From contig NZ_AP023362.1 in NCBI RefSeq assembly GCF_018326285.1, positions 2,666,001 to 2,730,000 on the forward strand: DNA of 64,000 nt, in the 5' to 3' direction. The stretch is from Mycolicibacterium sp. TY81. GTDB lineage: Bacteria > Actinomycetota > Actinomycetes > Mycobacteriales > Mycobacteriaceae. Each line of letters begins with the position of its first letter. The first letter of the stretch is position 1. Shown here piece after piece: positions 24,292 to 35,211 of this stretch. A program made the translations under genes and the position numbers. Below the pieces are notes generated by a model. That model searched no databases, was not told where the DNA came from, and was given only the letters and a program-made list of their open reading frames with translations.

Positions 24292-24965
24292 CGGGACCGA
24301 TCACCGTCTTCATCGCCGACGATCAGGCCATGGTGCGCCAGGGTTTTGGCGCGCTCCTGTCCGCGCAGCCCGACATCGCCGTCATCGGCGACGCACCGAA
24401 CGGACGCATCGCGGTGTCCGAAGTCAGGCGACTGCGGCCCGACGTGGTGCTCATGGACGTGCGAATGCCGGAACTGGGTGGTCTGGAAGCCACTCGCGAA
24501 ATCCTCTCGGCGGCAACAACACCGCCGGTGCGGGTCCTGATGCTCACCACATTCGACATCGACGAGTACGTGTACGAAGCACTCAGCGCGGGAGCCAGCG
24601 GATTCCTGTTGAAGGACGCACCTGCCGACGACCTGATCCGCGCGGTGCGGGTCGTGGCGGCCGGCGACGCACTGCTGGCACCGAGTGTCACCCGTCGGCT
24701 CATCGCAGACGTCGTCCGACGCCGTTCCGGACCACGGCCATGGGGCCGCGAGCTCGCCACGTTGACGCCCCGCGAGCGGGAAGTGCTCGAGCTGATTGCG
24801 CAGGGCTTGTCGAACACCGACATCGCGGACCGCTTGTTCGTGACGGAGCACACCGTGAAGACGCACGTGGGCAACATCTTTGCGAAACTCTCGCTTCGCG
24901 ATCGCGCGCAGGCCGTGGTCGTCGCCTACGAGTCCGGACTGGTCAATCCGCGATCGCCCGGCTGA
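24288..24965 (+). CDS. NarL/LuxR-family response regulator
   Basis: A 225-residue regulator with a receiver domain (1-120; DD acid pair in FIADDQAMVRQG, phosphoacceptor Asp in VVLMDVRMPE, Lys in FLLKDAP) and a C-terminal LuxR helix-turn-helix (LTPREREVLELIAQGLSNTDIADRLFVTEHTVKTHVGNIFAKL). It overlaps the kinase gene by 4 nt and is its obvious partner. The 3' end overlaps the convergent esterase gene by 23 nt. Target genes probably include its own operon, but no repeated binding site was identified. Confidence 0.94.
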   Translation: MTGPITVFIADDQAMVRQGFGALLSAQPDIAVIGDAPNGRIAVSEVRRLRPDVVLMDVRMPELGGLEATREILSAATTPPVRVLMLTTFDIDEYVYEALSAGASGFLLKDAPADDLIRAVRVVAAGDALLAPSVTRRLIADVVRRRSGPRPWGRELATLTPREREVLELIAQGLSNTDIADRLFVTEHTVKTHVGNIFAKLSLRDRAQAVVVAYESGLVNPRSPG

Positions 24966-25848
24966 CGTGCCCGGCGATCATCTCGTACACGCCGCGCGTG
25001 ACGTCCGTTGCGTTGCTCATGATGTTGTAGCCGTGGTCGACGCCGGGTACCTCGTGGTACTGCGCCAAAGCCCCCACGGCATCCAGCTTCTGGGCATACT
25101 GCCACGCCTCGTCGCGCAGCCGGTCGTACTCAGCGGTGACGATCAGTGCGGGGGCGATGCCCTTGATGTCGTCGGCGTTGTCGCCCCATGCCGGTGAGGC
25201 CAGCCGATCACGGCGCTGTGCAGGGTCCGGGATGTACGCGGTGTCGAACACCTCGCTCATCCACGGCCGCATCACGGCCTTGTCCCCCAGCGCGGACCGC
25301 TTGTCCTTGCTCGCCGTCACCAAATCCAGTGGCGCATAGTGCAACATCTGCAGCTTGATCTCGGGTCCGCACTGTTCCAAGGCCAACCGAGCCGCAGCCG
25401 CGGACAGACTACCGCCGGCGCTCTGACCACCGACGCACAGCTTGTTGCCATCCCATTCACGTTCGGCAGCGGCGGCCCAGACGAGAACGTCATACACCTG
25501 CTCGACGGGGGCCGGAAACCGCTGCCCCGGCGCCAGCACGTAATCGGTATTCACCACAACGACATTCGCGTGCGCGGCCAGAAATCGGCACCAGGGGTCG
25601 TCCTGTTCACGGTGGCCGACGACGAAACCGCCACCATGGACGTTGACGTAGACGCCTGCTGGGACGCCGTCCGACTTGGGCCAGTACACCGTCGCCGCCG
25701 TGTCACCGTGCCGCGTCGGAATCACCGCCGACGTTGTGCTGCCGGTGATTTCAGGAAATCGGACGCCCGGCTTCGGCGCCGGATTGATGGTCGACGAGAA
25801 CAGTCGCGCGACGGCATCCGCGACGACGGGCTTGGCGAGGATTGACAC
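24943..25848 (-). CDS. HSL-family alpha/beta-hydrolase (esterase/lipase)
   Basis: A 301-residue cytoplasmic esterase of the hormone-sensitive lipase family. It has the oxyanion motif HGGGF (71-75), the nucleophile elbow GGQSAGG with Ser143, Asp242 in TAEYDRLRDEA and His272 in GVDHGYN. The start is the GTG at 25848, which follows TACAGT by seven bases on the minus strand; the frame remains open far upstream but through the exporter gene on the same strand, which is not credible. It lies between the response regulator and the MFS gene. It probably cleaves short-chain acyl esters; the physiological substrate is not known. Confidence 0.9.
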   Translation of the reverse strand: MSILAKPVVADAVARLFSSTINPAPKPGVRFPEITGSTTSAVIPTRHGDTAATVYWPKSDGVPAGVYVNVHGGGFVVGHREQDDPWCRFLAAHANVVVVNTDYVLAPGQRFPAPVEQVYDVLVWAAAAEREWDGNKLCVGGQSAGGSLSAAAARLALEQCGPEIKLQMLHYAPLDLVTASKDKRSALGDKAVMRPWMSEVFDTAYIPDPAQRRDRLASPAWGDNADDIKGIAPALIVTAEYDRLRDEAWQYAQKLDAVGALAQYHEVPGVDHGYNIMSNATDVTRGVYEMIAGHVSRAIAD

Positions 25849-25892
25849 GAACCCGACTGTACCGACGCCCGAACCGTAGTCGTCGAACGCGA

Positions 25893-27293
25893 CTACCCCA
25901 CGCCCTTGCCTGCGCGGAAGGATGCCACGCAGCCGAGCACCGCCAGTCCGGCGAAGACGGCGAACAACCAGCTGGCCCCTACCGCGTCGGGCCGATCGAC
26001 CGTGTTGACCACGATGCCCGCCAGCCCCGCGCCGAACGCCCCACAGATCAGCTGCACCGTGTTGATCGCCGCCGCGGCCACCGTGCCCTGCGCGGGATCG
26101 TCGACTCGGCCCATCGCCCACACCGACAAGTGCGGCCATGCCATGCCGACGCCGATGCCGGTGATCAGCAGCGAGAACGCCCAGACCGCAACCACGGCCG
26201 GCGATGCCCCGTCGACCTGACTCAGCGCCGCGGCACCCAGACCGATGGCCATCACCAACGGCGCCACCGCCACGATGCGCACCACCCGGGCAGGCGTCGT
26301 GACCGAGGCACTGACGATCTCGCTGACCGTCCACCCGACGCTGAGCGCCACCGCGAGAAAGCCCGCCGTCAACGGGACCAGACCCGCCAGCCGCTGCCCG
26401 TACAGCGGCACGTACATATCGGCCATGGTGGCCGCCATCAGTACGCCCAGGGTCACATAGATCCACTTGAACGGGCCAGGCCCGTAGGCGGTCCGCGGCA
26501 ACACGCTCACCGGCATCCGCTGATCGACGACGATGAAGACGCCTACCAGCGCCACCCCGGCGGCCAGCAGCGCCACCATCACCGGCACGCTGCGCTGGAT
26601 GCCCGCGACGCTGATCGCCATGGCCGCGGAGCCGAGAATCACCAATGACCACAGCGGAATCCGCAGCGGCTCGTGCACGCGGTCCCCTGACCGGCCCGGC
26701 AGGCTCAACGGCACCAGGACCATCACCGCGACGGTCAGGATCGCCAGCGCACCGAACGCCCAGCGCCACACGCCCAATTGCGCGAACAGGCCGCCGGACG
26801 AGGGACCGAGCAGCGTCCCGACACCCCACATCGCCGACACGAGAGCCGACGCCTTGGGCCAAAGCGATTGCGGCAGAGCCGTGTTGATCACGGCGTACCC
26901 CAGCCCGGCCAACGTGCCGCCCGCGGCGCCCTGCACCACGCGGCCGGCCAGCATCACCTCCATGGTCGGCGCCAGGGCACACATGAGGCTGCCGAGCGCG
27001 AAAACGCTGAATCCCAACAGATATGCCCGTCGCGGTCCGAAGCGGGCCACCATGCCGCTGACCGTCGTGGCCGCCATCACCGAGGCCACCAGGTACACCG
27101 TCGTGACCCACGCGTACAGCCGTCCACCGCCGATGTCGGCCACGGCACTGGGCAGCAGGCTGATGGTCAGGAACTCGTTGGTCGCATACAGCGCAACGCC
27201 ACCGGCCAACACCGTCGACGCGCCCAGATACCGGGGACCCAGCAGTTCGCGCCAGCTGCCGATCGTCACGGGGTCGGCGCGCATCTCGGTCAC
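25893..27293 (-). CDS. MFS multidrug-type exporter (Rv1634 homologue)
   Basis: A 466-residue major facilitator protein with 12-14 hydrophobic helices. Helix 1-2 shows GGRLYAWVTTVYLVASVMAATTVSGMVARFGPRRAYLLG, the motif-A-like loop, and the region after it (VVQGAAGGTLAGLGYAVINTALP) matches the drug:H+ antiporter group. By position next to uvrB it corresponds to Rv1634, reported as an efflux pump. The GTG at 27293 follows TAGCGT by seven bases (leaderless). It expels small molecules across the inner membrane using the proton gradient; the range of substrates cannot be read from sequence. Confidence 0.9.
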   Translation of the reverse strand: MTEMRADPVTIGSWRELLGPRYLGASTVLAGGVALYATNEFLTISLLPSAVADIGGGRLYAWVTTVYLVASVMAATTVSGMVARFGPRRAYLLGFSVFALGSLMCALAPTMEVMLAGRVVQGAAGGTLAGLGYAVINTALPQSLWPKASALVSAMWGVGTLLGPSSGGLFAQLGVWRWAFGALAILTVAVMVLVPLSLPGRSGDRVHEPLRIPLWSLVILGSAAMAISVAGIQRSVPVMVALLAAGVALVGVFIVVDQRMPVSVLPRTAYGPGPFKWIYVTLGVLMAATMADMYVPLYGQRLAGLVPLTAGFLAVALSVGWTVSEIVSASVTTPARVVRIVAVAPLVMAIGLGAAALSQVDGASPAVVAVWAFSLLITGIGVGMAWPHLSVWAMGRVDDPAQGTVAAAAINTVQLICGAFGAGLAGIVVNTVDRPDAVGASWLFAVFAGLAVLGCVASFRAGKGVG

Positions 27294-27338
27294 GTCCGCG
27301 ACGCTAGGGGCTCAACCGCGGTTGAGGTCAAGGAGCGC

Positions 27339-29498
<2,160 letters not shown>

Positions 29499-29559
29499 GA
29501 GTACCAGGGTAGAGGCGGGCACCGACATTTAGCCTTTGAGTGAGTCCGTGGGCAGGTCG

Positions 29560-29758
29560 AGGCACCGACCGGGACATCTGGTGATCCCTGACGTCTGAGT
29601 GGCCGCCCGCGGGCTCGGTGCCTGGTCGAGCGGTGTCCTTGTTTGGGAACTTGGAGCCAGCCTGAGGGTGGGACTCCTGCTTAGAGAATGTCTGGGCCGT
29701 GGCCGCGATGGTCAGTCACCTGGGATGACAGGATCGGGCTGACAGGAGCAAAACGACA
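29560..29758 (+). ncRNA. Possible IS110 bridge-RNA region (left non-coding end)
   Basis: In IS110-group elements the non-coding left end upstream of the transposase encodes a structured bridge RNA that pairs with donor and target DNA. This stretch of about 200 bases before the transposase ATG contains inverted segments, including AGGCACCGA (29560-29568) with TCGGTGCCT (29615-29623). That it is transcribed and functional is inference from the family. Confidence 0.35.
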
Positions 29759-31155
29759 ATGGCATTGACGTTGGGGATCGACGTGGCAGTGCGGGCAGCG
29801 CATCAAGGGACGCTGGCCCGCGACGGAATCGCGGTGTGGCGTGGCCGTAAGTTCTCGACCCGGCCCGGCGGAGCTGGAACGGTTGTGGGATGACCTGAAT
29901 CTGGCTGATCCGGGTGATCTGACGGTCGTGGTCGAGCCGACGCGCAACGCGTGGATCGTTGTGGCGGAGTGGTTCCGCCGCCGCGGGGGCCCGCGTGGTG
30001 ATGGTTCCCACCACCCAATCGGCGGATCTTCGCAAGTACTACTCCAAGCACACCAAGAACGATCGGATCGACTCCGAGTTGCTGGCCCGGCTGCCACTTC
30101 TTCATCCCGAAGGCCTGCGTGAGTATTCCGGCCAGGGACCTGCAGACCCGTTGCGGCGCTTGGTCAAGCAGCGCTCCACCATGGTCAAACGCCGGGTCGC
30201 CGTCTACGCCCGACTCGATGCACTCGTCGAGCTCCTCGGGCCGGCTTGGTATGCGGTGCTCGGTTCGAATTACGGCATCGCGGCGTTGGAGTTCCTGGCC
30301 CGTTACGCCGATCCGAACGCGGTGATCCGCCTCGGCCACGGACGTCTGAGCAGGTTCTTGATCGCCCGGTCCCGTGGCGCGTGGCGCAGCGACCACGCCG
30401 CCGGCCTCATCGCCGCGGCCAAGGAAACCCTCGCGCTGTGGGGGTCGGACGGGATGAACTTCGCCGAACTGGCCGAAGACATCGCCCACGAAGCCGAACA
30501 GGCGCTGTTCTTGACCCGCCAAATCAAGCAGATCGACGAACGAGTCGCGAACCTGTACGCCGACGCCGACCCCGATGGGATCGTTGCCTCGGCTCCCGGC
30601 GTGGGACCGGTCATCAGCGCCGTGATCGCGGGGCGGATCGGTGATCCGCACCGATTCACCTCACTGGCGGCGGTGCGCGCCTACACCGGACTGGTCCCCA
30701 AGGTCAGCCAGTCCGGGGTGGGCAAGGTCGAATCTTCGATCACCAAGGCCGGTGACCCACTGCTGCGCGAAATGCTCTGCACCGCAGCCGATCAAGCCCG
30801 CAAGGTCGACCCGCAGATCGCGGCGAAGTACCAGCGGCTGATGGCCGGCGACCGCCACCATGATTCGGCGATCTGCCATCTGGCCACTCTGCTGGTCACT
30901 CGGATCGCCACGTGCATGCGCGCCGGCCAGCCCTACGCCCTACGCGATGTCGACGGCACCCCCATCACCGAAGCTCAGGGCCGCGTGCTCGTCAAAGAGC
31001 GCTACCAGATTGAGCCGCGCCGCCGAGACAACATCCGGCACCACCGTATGCGCGACCGCCGCAAACAGAGGGCGGGCCAGGAGTCACAGGAGTCGCCGAA
31101 CGCTCCAACATCCAGGCCCGCCACCAATCACCCTACGAGCCAACACATCGCTTGA
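29759..31155 (+). pseudogene. IS110-family transposase, two 1-base insertions
   Basis: The protein begins MALTLGIDVAVRAAHQGTLARDG at 29759, shifts by +1 near 29866-29870 (extra G in the CCCGGCGGAG tract), continues as ELERLWDDLNLADPGDLTVVVEPTRNAW, then shifts +1 again near 29982-29987 (run of five G). From there the frame is open to 31155: VVMVPTTQSADLRKYYSKHTKNDRIDSELLARL, then the C-terminal Transposase_20 domain SAPGVGPVISAVIAGRIGD with the catalytic-Ser region. Both shifts hit the N-terminal DEDD (RuvC-like) domain, so no full enzyme is made as read. The intact sequence downstream is family-typical. Confidence 0.88.
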
Positions 31156-31199
31156 CATCCGTTAGGAACTCAGGCGCTGCCGGTCGCCGGACGAGCGCG

Positions 31200-31211
31200 T
31201 ACGCTGGCGCC
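31200..31211 (+). promoter_or_regulatory. Leaderless-type promoter of the DUF402 gene
   Basis: TACGCT (31200-31205) and six bases precede codon ATC at 31212. The geometry matches other leaderless starts in this window, but the start codon is not ATG or GTG. Confidence 0.45.
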
Positions 31212-31718
31212 ATCCACGCACCCAAGCACGAGACGTTCGACCTGGCCGCCCGCACGAACACCGATCCCAAAGGCATCGTGCGGGCCGTCGACGTGTACCG
31301 GGTCGAGCCGTGGGGCCTGTACATGGCGCGTCCCACCCCCGGCCGCCCGCAGTTCCACTACCTGGAGTCGTGGCTGCTGCCGTCGATCGGCCTGCGGGCC
31401 AGCGTCTTCCATTTCAATTCGGGACATGAGCGCGACCAGGACTTCTATCTCGACGTCGGCCGGTTCACCGCCGGTGAACAGGCCTGGACGTCCGAGGACC
31501 ACTACCTGGATCTGGTCGTCCGGTCGGGCAAGAGTGTCGAGCTGGAGGATGTCGACGAACTTCTCGACGCGGTGCGTCACCACCTGCTGAGCACCGACGA
31601 CGGCGAACGCGCCATCACGACGGCGACGGCCGCCATCGAAGGGCTGGCCCAGCACAATTACCAGCTGAACAATTGGCTAGCCAGTCTCGGTATGTCACTG
31701 ACCTGGCGCGACGGGTAA
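31212..31718 (+). CDS. DUF402 (FomD-like) protein, Rv1632c homologue, unusual start
   Basis: A protein of about 168 residues, beginning around HAPKHETFDLAARTNTDPKG. The DUF402 core has YLESWLLP, FHFNSGHERDQDFYLDVG and SEDHYLDLVVRSGKSVELEDVDELLDAV; the acidic pairs are the metal-binding residues in FomD-type nucleoside-diphosphate-linked phosphatases. By position it corresponds to Rv1632c. No ATG or GTG lies at the expected N-terminus. The candidates are ATC at 31212, directly after a leaderless promoter; TTG at 31152, inside the IS110 end; or GTG at 31278, which would cut off about 22 residues that look like protein. The true start is therefore uncertain. Confidence 0.7.
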   Translation: MHAPKHETFDLAARTNTDPKGIVRAVDVYRVEPWGLYMARPTPGRPQFHYLESWLLPSIGLRASVFHFNSGHERDQDFYLDVGRFTAGEQAWTSEDHYLDLVVRSGKSVELEDVDELLDAVRHHLLSTDDGERAITTATAAIEGLAQHNYQLNNWLASLGMSLTWRDG

Positions 31719-31729
31719 TGTCAACAACC

Positions 31730-32311
31730 ATGACATCGATCGGGCGCGGACGACTGGCCGCGGCTTCGCTCGCGTGCGCCACCGCAGTGGCCACGAGCAC
31801 CTCCCTGTTTCTCGCTGCGACGGCAGCTGCCGATCCGGCTCCCCCGGCACCGCCCGCACCGCCGGCGGTGCCGGCCGGCGACAGCGCACCGCCCAGCGCG
31901 GGACCGCACAACGTCACCTACCGGGCCCGGATCGACGGGGTGTCCCGCGGGACGCTGATCACCTATCGACTCACCGATACACAGCTCAATTCGGCGACGC
32001 CCTCATTGCTCCCCGGCGAATCGTTCGAAGCCTCGGCCGTGCTGAACAACGCGGCGAACGCCGGCATGCAGGTGTCGATCCAATGGCCGTACTCGGCCAG
32101 CCTGCACTGCGAGATCCTGGTCGACGACGAGATCGTCGCCCAGGCCGACCAGTTCGTCGCCCCGCGCCTGACGCCGCAGCGCCAGGACCCTGGCTACGGC
32201 GTGCTCAGCTGTGGTTCGGTGACCGACTTCGATCCCAGCCAGCAGTACAGCGCTGAGCTACCGGGCACCCCGGCCACCCCGGCCGCGCCCGCGACGCCGG
32301 CCTCGCACTAA
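31730..32311 (+). CDS. Secreted Pro-rich mycobacterial protein
   Basis: A 193-residue exported protein. The signal peptide spans about residues 1-39 (MTSIGRGRLAAASLACATAV..., ending ATAAADP). A Pro/Ala segment of about 25 residues leads to a beta-rich domain with two cysteines (LHCEILVDDE and GVLSCGSVTDF). The C-terminus is again Pro/Ala/Thr-rich. Two starts are possible: ATG at 31718, overlapping the previous stop as TAATG, and ATG at 31730, which I prefer because it gives a normal signal peptide. Function unknown; probably cell-envelope associated. It may be co-transcribed with the DUF402 gene. Confidence 0.75.
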   Translation: MTSIGRGRLAAASLACATAVATSTSLFLAATAAADPAPPAPPAPPAVPAGDSAPPSAGPHNVTYRARIDGVSRGTLITYRLTDTQLNSATPSLLPGESFEASAVLNNAANAGMQVSIQWPYSASLHCEILVDDEIVAQADQFVAPRLTPQRQDPGYGVLSCGSVTDFDPSQQYSAELPGTPATPAAPATPASH

Positions 32312-33486
32312 GGGCGCCAACCGGTTTCGTCGGCCCAGGCCCAGGCCCGTCGGTACGCGCCGGCGAGCCAGGGCTCCTTGGCGTCGGCGTACTCGCCGCT
32401 GGTGGCCGGAGCGGCCGCCATCGCATCGTGTTTGAGCGCCAGGTACTCGACCCGCTCGTCGGGGTTGGCGGCGAGCCACACCGGGAAGAGCAAGGCGAAC
32501 TGCTGGCCCGGCCAGCCGTCGACCCGGATGTGCACGTTGGTCGGCCGGCCGGGATCGCCGGAGGCGTGAAAGCGCTTCTGCCACAGCGTCTTGTCGTCGG
32601 TGTGGGCCACGTCTTCGGTGATGTCCGCGACTCGGGGGTAGCCGGCGGCCAGCAGCAGATCGGTGAGCTCGTCGGCCACGTCGAGCGACTTCACGGTCAC
32701 CTGGATGTCGATGACGTCCTTGGCGTCCAGGCCCGGTACCGCCGTCGACCCGATGTGGTCGACCCGCACCGCCCGGTGGCCGCACGCGGTGTTCAACCGG
32801 GCCACGATGCGGCGGGCCTGCTCGGGCCACGTCTCGTCGTACGGCACCACGGCCGGTGCCACCGTGGCCGGCACGCCGGCCTGCACATTGCGCGCGAACG
32901 GAACGATGCGCTGCTCCCACAGTTCGCGGGCCGCGGCGGCCAGTTCGTCGGCGCTGCCGTGATTGTCGAGCCAGACGTCCGCGACGGCCTGTCGCTGCTC
33001 GACGGTCGCCTGCGCCGCGATCCGGGCGCGAGCGTCCTCCTCCGAAAAGCCGCGGTGCTCGACCAGCCGCGCGACCCGCACGTCCTCGTCGGCGTGCACC
33101 ATGACGACCAACGGGAACAGCGGTGCCATCTGCGACTCGACGAGCAGCGGAATATCTTCCACCACAACCGAACCCATCGGGGCGGCGTCGATGAGTTCGG
33201 CGCGGCGCTTGCCGACGAGCGGGTGCACGATGCCGTTGAGGGTCTTGCGCTTCTCCTCGTCGCTGAACGCCACCGCGGCCAGCGCCGGCCGGTTGAGCGA
33301 ACCGTCGGGCAGCAGGATGTCCGCGCCGAAGGCCGCCACCAGGGCGGCCAGCCCTTCGGTGCCGGGTTCCACCACCTCGCGGGCGATCACATCACCGTCG
33401 ACGATGATGCCGCCTTCCGCCGCGAAGGTCGATGACACAGTGGATTTTCCGGCGCCGATGCCGCCGCTCAGTCCGATACGAAGCAC
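32308..33486 (-). CDS. coaE: Dephospho-CoA kinase fused to a GrpB/UPF0157 domain
   Basis: A 392-residue bifunctional-looking protein. Residues 1-200 are CoaE, which phosphorylates dephospho-CoA in the last step of CoA synthesis: P-loop GLSGGIGAGKST, VVDGDVIAREVV-like acidic motif (IIVDGDVIAREVV), VVEDIPLLVE and a lid region. Residues about 212-392 are a GrpB domain (nucleotidyltransferase-like: VRVDHIGSTAVPGLDAKDVIDIQV, NVHIRVDG). The same fusion exists in M. tuberculosis CoaE. The GTG at 33486 is chosen because TATGGT and seven bases precede it; an in-frame ATG four codons earlier overlaps that box. It lies downstream of rpsA behind a strong terminator, so it is separately transcribed. Confidence 0.95.
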   Translation of the reverse strand: MLRIGLSGGIGAGKSTVSSTFAAEGGIIVDGDVIAREVVEPGTEGLAALVAAFGADILLPDGSLNRPALAAVAFSDEEKRKTLNGIVHPLVGKRRAELIDAAPMGSVVVEDIPLLVESQMAPLFPLVVMVHADEDVRVARLVEHRGFSEEDARARIAAQATVEQRQAVADVWLDNHGSADELAAAARELWEQRIVPFARNVQAGVPATVAPAVVPYDETWPEQARRIVARLNTACGHRAVRVDHIGSTAVPGLDAKDVIDIQVTVKSLDVADELTDLLLAAGYPRVADITEDVAHTDDKTLWQKRFHASGDPGRPTNVHIRVDGWPGQQFALLFPVWLAANPDERVEYLALKHDAMAAAPATSGEYADAKEPWLAGAYRRAWAWADETGWRP

Positions 33487-33512
33487 GCTCGACACCATAT
33501 CGGGGGCCCACC

Positions 33513-33555
33513 AACGACAAATGCCCCGACCCAATGGGCCGGGGCATTTGTCGTT
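33513..33555 (-). terminator. Strong hairpin terminator between rpsA and coaE
   Basis: A perfect 16-bp stem (33513-33528 with 33540-33555) with an 11-base loop that can itself form CCC-AAT-GGG. It begins 7 bases after the rpsA stop on the minus strand. Confidence 0.85.
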
Positions 33556-33562
33556 GAACTAC

Positions 33563-35002
33563 TTAGGCGTTGCCGGCGAGCTTCTCGCGCAGCGCCGCCA
33601 GCTGGGCGTCGCTGGCGAGGGTGCCACCGGTCGACTCCTCGGAACGCGAGGAACCGCTGGTCGCCGGGCGGGCAGCTGCCTCGGCGTCGGCCGCGGCGAA
33701 CTTCTCCATCTGGGCGGTGTGCATCTTGTGGCGGCGCTCGGCCTCGGCGTACCGGGCCTCCCACTCGTCACGCTGCTTCTCGAAGCCTTCCAGCCATTCG
33801 TTGCTGTCGGCGTCGAAGCCCTCGGGGAAGATGTAGTTGCCCTGCTCGTCGTAGCTGTCGGCCATGCCGTACTTCGACGGGTCGAACTCCTCGGTGTAGT
33901 CCTCGTTGGCCTGCTTGAGGCTCAGCGAGATGCGGCGACGCTCCAGGTCGATGTCGATGACCTTGACCATCGCGTCGTCGCCGACCTGGACCACCTGGTC
34001 CGGGACCTCGACGTGACGCTCGGACAGCTCGGAGATGTGCACCAGGCCCTCGATGCCCTCTTCGACGCGGACGAACGCACCGAACGGAACCAGCTTGGTG
34101 ACCTTGCCCGGGACGATCTGACCGATCGCGTGGGTACGGGCGAAGTGGCGCCACGGGTCTTCCTGAGTCGCCTTGAGCGACAGCGAAACCCGCTCGCGGT
34201 CCATGTCGACGTCCAGCACCTCGACGGTGACCTCGTCGCCCACCTGAACCACCTCGGACGGGTGATCGATGTGCTTCCAGGACAGCTCCGAGACGTGCAC
34301 CAGGCCGTCCACGCCGCCCAGGTCGACGAACGCGCCGAAGTTGACGATCGAGGACACGACACCCTTGCGGATGGCGCCCTTGGTGAGCTGGTTGAGGAAC
34401 TCGCTGCGGACCTCGGACTGGGTCTGCTCCAGCCAAGCGCGACGCGACAGCACCACGTTGTTGCGGTTCTTGTCGAGCTCGATGATCTTGGCCTCGATCT
34501 CCTTGCCGATGTACGGCTGCAGATCGCGGACACGGCGCATCTCGACGAGCGATGCGGGCAGGAAGCCCCGCAGGCCGATGTCGAGGATCAGGCCGCCCTT
34601 GACGACCTCGATGACGGTGCCCTTGACGGCCTCGTCCTTCTCCTTGAGCTCCTCGATGGTGCCCCAGGCGCGCTCGTACTGAGCCCGCTTCTTGGAGAGG
34701 ATCAGGCGGCCTTCCTTGTCCTCCTTGGTGAGAACGAGGGCTTCGACCTCATCGCCCACGGAAACGACCTCGTTGGGGTCGACGTCGTGCTTGATGGAAA
34801 GTTCGCGAGAAGGAATGACACCTTCGGTCTTGTAGCCGATGTCGAGCAGGACCTCGTCACGGTCCACCTTGACGATGGTCCCTTCGACGATGTCGCCATC
34901 GTTGAAGTACTTGATGGTCTTGTCGATAGCGGCGAGAAAGTCCTCGGCCGAGCCAATGTCGTTGATGGCTACTTGCGGCGAGGTGATGGAGGGACTTGGC
35001 AT
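33563..35002 (-). CDS. rpsA: 30S ribosomal protein S1
   Basis: A 479-residue protein with four S1 OB-fold RNA-binding domains (about 35-105, 120-190, 205-278 and 290-365), seen as repeated GxVxGxVxxxxxFGAFVxLxGxxGLVHxSELS blocks. A C-terminal acidic/Ala tail (370-479) follows. It helps mRNA bind the small subunit and in mycobacteria has been linked to trans-translation. The length matches M. tuberculosis RpsA (about 481). The ATG at 35002 opens at MPSPSITSPQVAIND; the longer frame upstream is not conserved-looking. Two hundred bases separate it from the divergent PrsW-like gene. Confidence 0.98.
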   Translation of the reverse strand: MPSPSITSPQVAINDIGSAEDFLAAIDKTIKYFNDGDIVEGTIVKVDRDEVLLDIGYKTEGVIPSRELSIKHDVDPNEVVSVGDEVEALVLTKEDKEGRLILSKKRAQYERAWGTIEELKEKDEAVKGTVIEVVKGGLILDIGLRGFLPASLVEMRRVRDLQPYIGKEIEAKIIELDKNRNNVVLSRRAWLEQTQSEVRSEFLNQLTKGAIRKGVVSSIVNFGAFVDLGGVDGLVHVSELSWKHIDHPSEVVQVGDEVTVEVLDVDMDRERVSLSLKATQEDPWRHFARTHAIGQIVPGKVTKLVPFGAFVRVEEGIEGLVHISELSERHVEVPDQVVQVGDDAMVKVIDIDLERRRISLSLKQANEDYTEEFDPSKYGMADSYDEQGNYIFPEGFDADSNEWLEGFEKQRDEWEARYAEAERRHKMHTAQMEKFAAADAEAAARPATSGSSRSEESTGGTLASDAQLAALREKLAGNA

Positions 35003-35211
35003 GTGGTGGGATGCTCCGGACAGGTTGAATCGTAGGGACAAATGGTTTGTGTTTCTCGTGACGCGTCGCGGCGTTGCCGCCTGACGCTTCACATGCACCC
35101 GCAGCCCATGTGGACACAGGTACTTGTCGAGGGTACTAGACCCGTAGACGCAGGCCAAACGCGGTCTGCTCCACTGCAGGGGAATGCCGTTCCGCCGATA
35201 GTCTTCGTGTC

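Larger units (their letters stand above)
29540..31170 (+). mobile_element. IS110-family element, boundaries approximate
   Basis: The element lies in the divergent spacer between uvrB and the DUF402 gene and carries a decayed IS110 transposase (29759-31155). IS110 elements lack clear terminal inverted repeats, so the ends cannot be fixed by eye. The left end lies after the uvrB promoter (past about 29535) and the right end lies between the transposase stop and the DUF402 promoter at 31200. No target duplication was found. Confidence 0.7.

Noticed and set aside
24943..27111. Esterase gene extended to 722 codons
   Set aside because: The upstream part runs through the MFS gene in another frame. 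The leaderless GTG at 25848 fits better.
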